Source: Pseudomonadota bacterium (GTDB lineage: Bacteria; Pseudomonadota; Gammaproteobacteria; Burkholderiales; Burkholderiaceae_B). Taken from it: DNA of 57,061 bases. Each line of letters starts with the position of its first letter. Position 1 is the first letter of the stretch. The stretch covers positions 1 through 57,061 of the forward strand of contig JAEXRL010000008.1 in assembly GCA_023440825.1 (NCBI GenBank), read 5' to 3'. Below, one piece after another: positions 52,157 through 57,061 of the stretch. The position numbers and the translations under genes are program-made. The notes beneath the pieces are model-generated. The model made no database searches, was not told the DNA's origin, and was given only the letters and a program-made list of their open reading frames with translations.

Positions 52157-53677
52157 ATGACCACCATTAAAGAAGATGATCTGATTCAGTCGATTGCCGA
52201 CGCTGTTCAGTTTATTAGTTATTACCATCCTACTGACTATATTCAGCATTTGGCGCGTGCATATGAGCGCGAACAAAGCCCTGCCGCTAAAGATGCGATC
52301 GCTCAGATTCTGACTAACTCCAGGATGTGTGCGGAAGGCCGACGCCCCATTTGTCAGGATACGGGTGTTGTGAACGTATTTCTCAAAGTCGGTATGCAAG
52401 TGCGCATTGACAGTCAGCGTTCCGTGCAAGATATCTGTGATGAGGGGGTGCGACGCGGTTACCTGAATCCTGATAACCCATTGCGAGCGTCTGTGTTAAG
52501 CGACCCTTTATTTACGCGTAAAAATACGCGGGATAATACGCCCTGTATTGTGAGCGTCGAGCTGGTGCCCGGCGCTCAGATTGACGTGCAAGTGGCGGCC
52601 AAAGGGGGAGGCTCAGAAAACAAAGCCAAATTTGCGATGTTAAATCCCAGTGATTCATTAATTGACTGGGTTATGGAGACCGTGCCCTTGATGGGGGCTG
52701 GCTGGTGTCCCCCTGGTATGTTGGGGATAGGTGTAGGCGGTACGGCAGAAAAAGCTATGTTGTTAGCCAAAGAGTCATTGATGGAAGACATCAATATGTA
52801 CGAACTCTTGCAGCGTGGCCCCCAGAATAAGCTTGAAGAGTTGCGTATTGAGCTCTATGAGAAAGTGAATGCTCTGGGTATTGGAGCGCAAGGTCTTGGC
52901 GGTTTGACGACAGTGCTGGATGTCAAAATTAATACCTACCCTACTCATGCCGCGTCCAAGCCTGTGGCCATGATCCCTAATTGTGCCGCCACTCGTCATG
53001 TTCATTTTGTACTGGATGGCACTGGACCAGCTCAGCTTAGTCCTCCACCGTTGTCAGCCTGGCCTGATGTGCAGTGGGCGCCTGACTACAATAAGTCACG
53101 TCAGGTGAATGTAGACACTCTGACTCCAGAGGAAGTGGCAGCCTGGAAACCGGGTGAAACCTTATTGCTCAGTGGGAAAATTCTTACTGGTCGTGATGCG
53201 GCACACAAGCGTATTCAGGAAATGTTGGCTAAAGGGGAGTCCTTACCCGTGGACTTTACCAATCGTATTATTTACTACGTTGGTCCTGTTGACCCTGTAC
53301 GTGAAGAAGCGGTTGGCCCTGCGGGTCCCACCACCGCCACACGCATGGATGGTTTTACTGAAATGATGCTGGCGAAAACCGGTTTGCTGTCCATGATCGG
53401 TAAAGCCGAGCGCGGCCCGGTTGCGATAGAAGCCATCCGTCAACACAAGTCAGCCTATCTGATGGCCGTGGGTGGATCCGCGTATCTGGTCTCTAAAGCG
53501 ATCCGTGCCTCTAAGGTGGTAGCGTTTGAAGACTTGGGCATGGAAGCTATCTACGAGTTTGAGGTGAAGGATATGCCAGTAACCGTGGCTGTAGATTCAA
53601 GCGGTACCTCTGTACACACAACAGGACCGCAGCAATGGCGTAAACGTATCGCGGAAATCCCGCTTATGCCTGTTTAA
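52157..53677 (+). CDS. fumA: Class I (iron-sulfur) fumarate hydratase
   Basis: This oxygen-sensitive [4Fe-4S] enzyme interconverts fumarate and malate. The 506-residue product has cysteines at 66 (ICQDTG), 184 (GAGWCPPGMLGIGVGG) and 276 (IPNCAATRHVHF). Their spacing (118 and 92) is close to that of the three cluster ligands in E. coli FumA (119 and 94). The C-terminal beta domain contains PTTATRMDGFTEMML and KAERGPVAIEA. The single-chain form matches FumA/FumB rather than the split alpha/beta type. A tartrate dehydratase is a weaker alternative. A clear terminator follows. Confidence 0.94.
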   Translation: MTTIKEDDLIQSIADAVQFISYYHPTDYIQHLARAYEREQSPAAKDAIAQILTNSRMCAEGRRPICQDTGVVNVFLKVGMQVRIDSQRSVQDICDEGVRRGYLNPDNPLRASVLSDPLFTRKNTRDNTPCIVSVELVPGAQIDVQVAAKGGGSENKAKFAMLNPSDSLIDWVMETVPLMGAGWCPPGMLGIGVGGTAEKAMLLAKESLMEDINMYELLQRGPQNKLEELRIELYEKVNALGIGAQGLGGLTTVLDVKINTYPTHAASKPVAMIPNCAATRHVHFVLDGTGPAQLSPPPLSAWPDVQWAPDYNKSRQVNVDTLTPEEVAAWKPGETLLLSGKILTGRDAAHKRIQEMLAKGESLPVDFTNRIIYYVGPVDPVREEAVGPAGPTTATRMDGFTEMMLAKTGLLSMIGKAERGPVAIEAIRQHKSAYLMAVGGSAYLVSKAIRASKVVAFEDLGMEAIYEFEVKDMPVTVAVDSSGTSVHTTGPQQWRKRIAEIPLMPV

Positions 53678-53700
53678 ATCTAAGCTATATATACGCGTAT

Positions 53701-53725
53701 AAGCCTGCTTTCGAGCAGGCTTTTT
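53701..53725 (+). terminator. Rho-independent terminator after fumarase
   Basis: AAGCCTGCT (53701-53709), loop TTCG, AGCAGGCTT (53714-53722), then T residues to 53725. A 12-bp palindrome TATACGCGTATA (53690-53701) sits directly before it. Confidence 0.93.
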
Positions 53726-53751
53726 ACCGTTTGCCTTGTTTATAACGGTAA
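53724..53751 (-). terminator. Second hairpin, possibly for the lysR transcript
   Basis: TTACCGTT (53724-53731) pairs perfectly with AACGGTAA (53744-53751). On the - strand it lies about 10 bases after the LysR stop, but no U tract follows, so function as a terminator is uncertain. Confidence 0.35.
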
Positions 53752-53761
53752 GCCCTAGCAG

Positions 53762-54688
53762 TTAGTCCGCGGTGTTTTTTTGGGCTTGTGTTAAGGCGTC
53801 CAGAAAGAAGTCAATAATCATATTCTGGCGGCTGGATTTTCTCACGGCCACTGCCAAAGGTAGGGTGAAGTGCATGAGCTCTGGGGCGACGATGGCCATT
53901 TTATGTTGCGCGACCCAGCTCTGTGCCACGTGATCAGGCAAGAAACCCATGTAATCGCCCGTTAGAATCAGAAAGGCGATGCCTTCACGGTCTGTGGAGG
54001 TGGCGGCATGTTCGAAGTCGTGCAGTAATTCAAAAACCCCGGGTGGCAAGCGGTAACTGGGGGTGATGGCTGCAATGCCTTGCAGATCGGCCGGCCCCAA
54101 CTGTGCTGCACGATCAAATAAAGGGTGATTGCGTCCGCAATACAAACTTTGGCGTTCTTCGTAGAGCGGTATGTACTTCAAGCCGCTCAATGGATGGATT
54201 AAGGGCACCACGCCCGCATGTAAGCGGCCGTCTAGCAGGCCGCGCTCTATGTCGTCAGCGGTACTCATGGAAATATGTATGTGTACCTGATCACTTTGGG
54301 CACGTAGGGCTTGCAGTGCTTCTGTCACATGCATACGTGGCTCACTCACCAGATTGTTAATAATGCCTATGTTCAGACTGCCTCGCAAACGCTGGTGTAA
54401 CTGATTGACCTCGTTGCGAAAGTCCTCCATAGAGGTAAGGACAGTGTCAATGGCCTGTAGCACGATCCTGCCCTCATCGGTCAAGGCAAAGCCTGCGCGC
54501 CCACGTTGGCAGAGCCGTATGCCCAGACGCTTTTCCAAGTCCTTCATATGTAAACTGATCGCCGAGCGACTGATATCCAATACGTTTTCAGCAGCGGCAA
54601 AGCTTCCAACCTCAGCGACGGCTTTGAACACGCGAAGTAAGCGTAAGTCAACGTCGGTAACTTGAGAAAGTGGACGTGCAGGTTTCAT
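53762..54688 (-). CDS. LysR family transcriptional regulator
   Basis: The 308-residue product has the N-terminal winged helix-turn-helix (about residues 12 to 72: RLLRVFKAVAEVGSFAAAEN, then ISRSAISLHMKDLEKRLG) and a C-terminal periplasmic-binding-like effector domain (about 100 to 300). It is divergent from the aminotransferase gene with a 122-base spacer containing inverted repeats, the classic LysR layout, so it probably controls that gene in response to an amine or amino acid. The effector is unknown. Autoregulation is likely because the sites lie between the two starts. Confidence 0.93.
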   Translation of the reverse strand: MKPARPLSQVTDVDLRLLRVFKAVAEVGSFAAAENVLDISRSAISLHMKDLEKRLGIRLCQRGRAGFALTDEGRIVLQAIDTVLTSMEDFRNEVNQLHQRLRGSLNIGIINNLVSEPRMHVTEALQALRAQSDQVHIHISMSTADDIERGLLDGRLHAGVVPLIHPLSGLKYIPLYEERQSLYCGRNHPLFDRAAQLGPADLQGIAAITPSYRLPPGVFELLHDFEHAATSTDREGIAFLILTGDYMGFLPDHVAQSWVAQHKMAIVAPELMHFTLPLAVAVRKSSRQNMIIDFFLDALTQAQKNTAD

Positions 54689-54706
54689 TAGTTGAGTAAA
54701 AGAATA

Positions 54707-54757
54707 ACTAAAGTTAAGTAGATTAGTATTTTACTTGATTAAGTATTTTTCTATACT
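54707..54757. promoter_or_regulatory. Putative LysR operator and aminotransferase promoter
   Basis: Three overlapping dyads are visible: ACTAA (54707-54711) with TTAGT (54723-54727) at 11-base spacing, TTAAGTA (54714-54720) with TACTTGA (54732-54738) at 11-base spacing with one mismatch, and TACTT-GATT-AAGTA (54732-54745). A promoter TTTACT (54730-54735), 16 bases, TATACT (54752-54757) points to the aminotransferase and overlaps the dyads. Confidence 0.5.
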
Positions 54758-54810
54758 GTGCAAAAACACCTATTACTTTGCTTGTGTATATCGACCTACA
54801 GGAGGCTCTT

Positions 54811-56157
54811 ATGAATTCCCCCGCTCATGCAGCACCGTCTCTTGCACAAAGTTTGGACTTACGTGCGCATTGGATGCCGTTTAGCGCAAACCGCCAGTTT
54901 CAAAGTGATCCTCGTTTGATTGTGGGGGCAAAAGGTAATTGGCTTTATGATCAGTCCGGGCGACAGATTTATGATAGTTTGTCGGGATTATGGACCTGTG
55001 GCGCCGGCCACAGTCGTACCGAGATACAAGAAGCGGTAAGCCGTCAGTTAGGTAGCTTGGATTACGCACCGGGTTTTCAGTTTGGGCATCCTTTGTCATT
55101 TAAGCTAGCTGAAAAAATTGTCGGTTTTATGCCTGAAAAGCTTAGCCACGTGTTTTTTACGAATTCAGGCTCAGAATGCACGGATACCGTTTTAAAAATG
55201 GTACGGGCTTACTGGCGCATTAAAGGGCAAGCCAATAAAACCCGTTTTGTCGGGCGTGCCCGTGGTTATCACGGCGTGAATGTCGCAGGAACAAGTCTGG
55301 GCGGCATAGGTGGTAATCGCAAAATGTTTGGCCAGTTGTTGGATACGGATCACTTACCGCATACCTTACAAGCGGATTGCGCTTATACGCGCGGTATTCC
55401 TGCGACGGGGGGCGTGGATCTGGCTGATGAGCTGCTACGTCTGATCGAGTTGCACGATGCCTCAAATATTGCAGCCGTCATGGTTGAACCCGTATCGGGG
55501 TCGGCCGGCGTACTTGTACCACCACAAGGCTATTTACAGCGCTTGCGTGAAATTTGTGATCAGCATGATATTTTGCTGGTATTTGATGAAGTGATTACGG
55601 GCTTTGGTCGCTTGGGAGCGACGACGGGCTCGGAGTATTTTGGTGTAAAACCAGATATCCTAACCTTGGCTAAACAACTAACTAACGGCGCGGTCCCCAT
55701 GGGAGCTGTCGTGGCTTCCGAAGAGATCTATCAAACATTTATGGATCAGTCCTTGCCCCTGCATGCGGTAGAGTTCAGTCATGGCTATACCTATTCGGCG
55801 CACCCGGTATCGTGTGCGGCCGCCTTGGCTGCTTTAGAGGTGTTTGAGCAAGATGCACTGCTTGAGCGCGTGCAGCAGCTAGCCCCCCATTTTGAAGAAA
55901 AGCTTCATGGCTTACGCGGCGCGGCGCATATTGTGGATATTCGTAATCTAGGTCTGGCTGGTGCGATTCAGATCGCCCCACGTGACGGCGATGCAGCAAT
56001 ACGTCCTTTTGAGGCAGGTCTGGCCTTATGGGAAAAGGGCTTTTATGTGCGCTTTGGCGGTGATACCTTGCAGTTTGGGCCTCCCTTTACCAGTACGCCA
56101 GATGATTTTGACCGCTTGTTCAACGCGGTTGGAGATACCTTGAACGCCCTCACCTAG
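54811..56157 (+). CDS. Omega-amino acid--pyruvate aminotransferase (class III, PLP)
   Basis: The 448-residue product is a class III aminotransferase close to the beta-alanine/omega-amino acid:pyruvate enzymes. It has the N-terminal HWMPFSANRQF motif, FFTNSGSECTDTVLKMVRAY, RARGYHGVNVAGTSLGG, FDEVITGFGRLG and the PLP lysine K288 in LAKQLTNGAVPMGAV. The start ATG 54811 has a perfect AGGAGG (54800-54805) at 5-base spacing, so the in-frame TTG at 54778 is rejected. The natural amine donor is not determined by sequence, with beta-alanine, taurine or polyamine-derived substrates possible. It is likely regulated by the divergent LysR protein. Confidence 0.92.
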   Translation: MNSPAHAAPSLAQSLDLRAHWMPFSANRQFQSDPRLIVGAKGNWLYDQSGRQIYDSLSGLWTCGAGHSRTEIQEAVSRQLGSLDYAPGFQFGHPLSFKLAEKIVGFMPEKLSHVFFTNSGSECTDTVLKMVRAYWRIKGQANKTRFVGRARGYHGVNVAGTSLGGIGGNRKMFGQLLDTDHLPHTLQADCAYTRGIPATGGVDLADELLRLIELHDASNIAAVMVEPVSGSAGVLVPPQGYLQRLREICDQHDILLVFDEVITGFGRLGATTGSEYFGVKPDILTLAKQLTNGAVPMGAVVASEEIYQTFMDQSLPLHAVEFSHGYTYSAHPVSCAAALAALEVFEQDALLERVQQLAPHFEEKLHGLRGAAHIVDIRNLGLAGAIQIAPRDGDAAIRPFEAGLALWEKGFYVRFGGDTLQFGPPFTSTPDDFDRLFNAVGDTLNALT

Positions 56158-56186
56158 ATGCGTGGTAGGTGATGGTCGCTACGGTA

Positions 56187-56215
56187 ATCAGGCCCATCTT
56201 GAGGGTGGGCCTGAT
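56187..56215. terminator. Perfect 10-bp hairpin between the aminotransferase and folK
   Basis: ATCAGGCCCA (56187-56196), 9-base loop, TGGGCCTGAT (56206-56215). It lies between two convergent genes and suits a shared terminator, but neither strand has a T tract after it. Confidence 0.5.
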
Positions 56216-56242
56216 GGTGTGGGGACGGGTGTGTCAGCAAGG

Positions 56243-56734
56243 CTAATCATCTTTCAGGCCTAAGGCCTGAATTTTTTGCTCAGATACTTTTTTAATCAGC
56301 TCTGATAGTTTGCCTTGCTCAAGCACCAGCGTAGGCTCCAGATCGGCTAAGGGGTACAGCACAAATGCCCGCTCATGCATGCGAGGATGTGGTATTTGTA
56401 GTGTGTCGCTGTTGTGTTGCTCTTGCCCAAACAGCAGTATGTCCAGATCAAGCGTACGTGGCGCATTTTTTTCAGCGCGTGTGCGTCCATGGCGATTTTC
56501 TATGTCTTGCAAAGCCTTAAGCAAATCCAATGCAGCTAAGTCTGTGGCAAAGCGCACCACGGCGTTTAAGTAGTCAGGGCCTTGCGCATCGACGGGGGCA
56601 GTGCGATAGAAGTCGGAAAGCTCTAATTGATGCTGATGAGCCAGCTCACGTAGCTCATCGACGGCCAGTAGCAAGGTTTCTATGGGGTCGCCAAGATTTG
56701 CCCCCAATGCAATATAAGTGATAGTGCGGCTCAT
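56243..56734 (-). CDS. folK: 2-amino-4-hydroxy-6-hydroxymethyldihydropteridine pyrophosphokinase FolK
   Basis: FolK transfers pyrophosphate to the pterin in folate synthesis. The 163-residue product has the start TYIALGANLGDP, the substrate motif PVDAQGPDYLNAVV and the metal-binding end RTLDLDILLFG with PHPRMHERAFVLYPLADL. Length matches E. coli FolK (159). It begins on the pcnB stop (ATGA at 56731-56734), the usual pcnB-folK operon. Confidence 0.97.
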   Translation of the reverse strand: MSRTITYIALGANLGDPIETLLLAVDELRELAHQHQLELSDFYRTAPVDAQGPDYLNAVVRFATDLAALDLLKALQDIENRHGRTRAEKNAPRTLDLDILLFGQEQHNSDTLQIPHPRMHERAFVLYPLADLEPTLVLEQGKLSELIKKVSEQKIQALGLKDD

Positions 56735-57061
56735 GATGGATTCTGTAATTTAGGATTGCGTTTGCGGGGACGGCGGCGGCGTCGGTTGGCTACCGCACTA
56801 CGTGGAGCGCTACGGTCTTCAATCATCTGATGGCGACTTTCTTCGCTGGCATTCGCCAGATCCATCCACCATTGAGCCATCACGCTATCGACCTCTTTGG
56901 CTTCTGCTCGTAACTGTAAAAAGTCGACGGCGGCCCTAAAGCGTCCTTGTTCCATCATGCGCCAAATGGCGCGGTTATTGACCCGCTCGAATCGCGGTTG
57001 CATAAACCAGATCTCACGCATATCGCTTTGAAAGCGCTTTTGTATGTTCATGGTTCTGCTG
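56731..57061 (-). CDS. pcnB: Poly(A) polymerase PcnB, C-terminal part (5' end outside window)
   Basis: The frame is open to the window edge and encodes about 109 C-terminal residues. The segment RFQSDMREIWFMQPRFE followed by RFRAAVDFLQLRAEA matches the end of bacterial poly(A) polymerase I, which adds 3' poly(A) tails that promote RNA decay. The tail is basic (ANRRRRRPRKRNPKL), as in PcnB, where it helps bind RNA. Adjacent folK supports the call. An ATG at 57051 is internal, not the start. Confidence 0.93.
   Translation of the reverse strand, partial: SRTMNIQKRFQSDMREIWFMQPRFERVNNRAIWRMMEQGRFRAAVDFLQLRAEAKEVDSVMAQWWMDLANASEESRHQMIEDRSAPRSAVANRRRRRPRKRNPKLQNPS

Noticed and set aside
1..57061. 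CRISPR arrays, insertion sequences, prophage or toxin-antitoxin modules
   Set aside because: No regularly spaced repeats, transposase-like frames, integrase or terminal inverted repeats were seen. The gene content is nearly all housekeeping.

Overview
The window looks like chromosomal backbone from a betaproteobacterium of the order Burkholderiales, most likely family Alcaligenaceae (Bordetella/Alcaligenes/Paenalcaligenes relatives). The reasons are the MurE-MurF fusion inside the division/cell-wall cluster, the dciA / M23 peptidase / secA neighbourhood, the glyQ-glyS-gmhB-plsC-ygjP-gloA operon, and protein sequences of Burkholderiales type. G+C is moderate (roughly half, by eye). The genus is an inference. 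I see no insertion sequence, phage gene, CRISPR array or toxin-antitoxin pair.

Layout. 1-15965 is the division and cell-wall (dcw) cluster on the + strand: rsmH (3' part), ftsL, ftsI, murE-murF fusion, mraY, murD, ftsW, murG, murC, ddlB, ftsQ, ftsA, ftsZ. Eight of the nine junctions from rsmH to ddlB are ATGA stop/start overlaps, so translation is probably coupled throughout. lpxC follows (16176-17099), then a reverse dciA-like gene, then an M23 peptidase and secA (to 21416) closed by a strong terminator. 21496-24687 carries mgtE, an acyl-CoA thioesterase and an M20 amidohydrolase on the - strand. fadD, suhB (reverse), mnmC and a divergent GH31-like protein fill 24779-31585. A tRNA-Lys(UUU) with promoter and terminator lies at 31780-31855.

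32123-36730 is more accessory: a double-length tautomerase, a 14-TM DHA2 exporter, and the metN-metI-metQ methionine importer. 36798-39393 (- strand) holds a DUF6776-like protein and the murU-amgK pair of cell-wall sugar recycling. Divergent from these is lptD-surA-rsmA (39536-44111), an outer-membrane biogenesis operon that lacks the pdxA gene often found between surA and rsmA. 44189-51093 is a seven-gene - strand operon: glyQ, glyS, gmhB, plsC, a YgjP-type metalloprotease, gloA and a fused SpmA-SpmB protein. 51362-53677 has an enoyl-CoA hydratase and a class I fumarase. A LysR regulator is divergent from an omega-amino-acid aminotransferase (53762-56157). The window ends in folK and the 3' end of pcnB on the - strand.

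Functionally, most genes build or recycle the envelope: lipid II synthesis, septation, lipid A (lpxC), LPS heptose (gmhB), LPS transport (lptD), outer-membrane protein folding (surA), preprotein export (secA), phospholipid synthesis (plsC) and MurNAc salvage (amgK/murU). I did not find a clear new multi-gene system. The points I would look at first are the GH31-like protein that has lost its catalytic acid, the two-domain tautomerase next to an exporter, and the promoter plus long hairpin upstream of tRNA-Lys.
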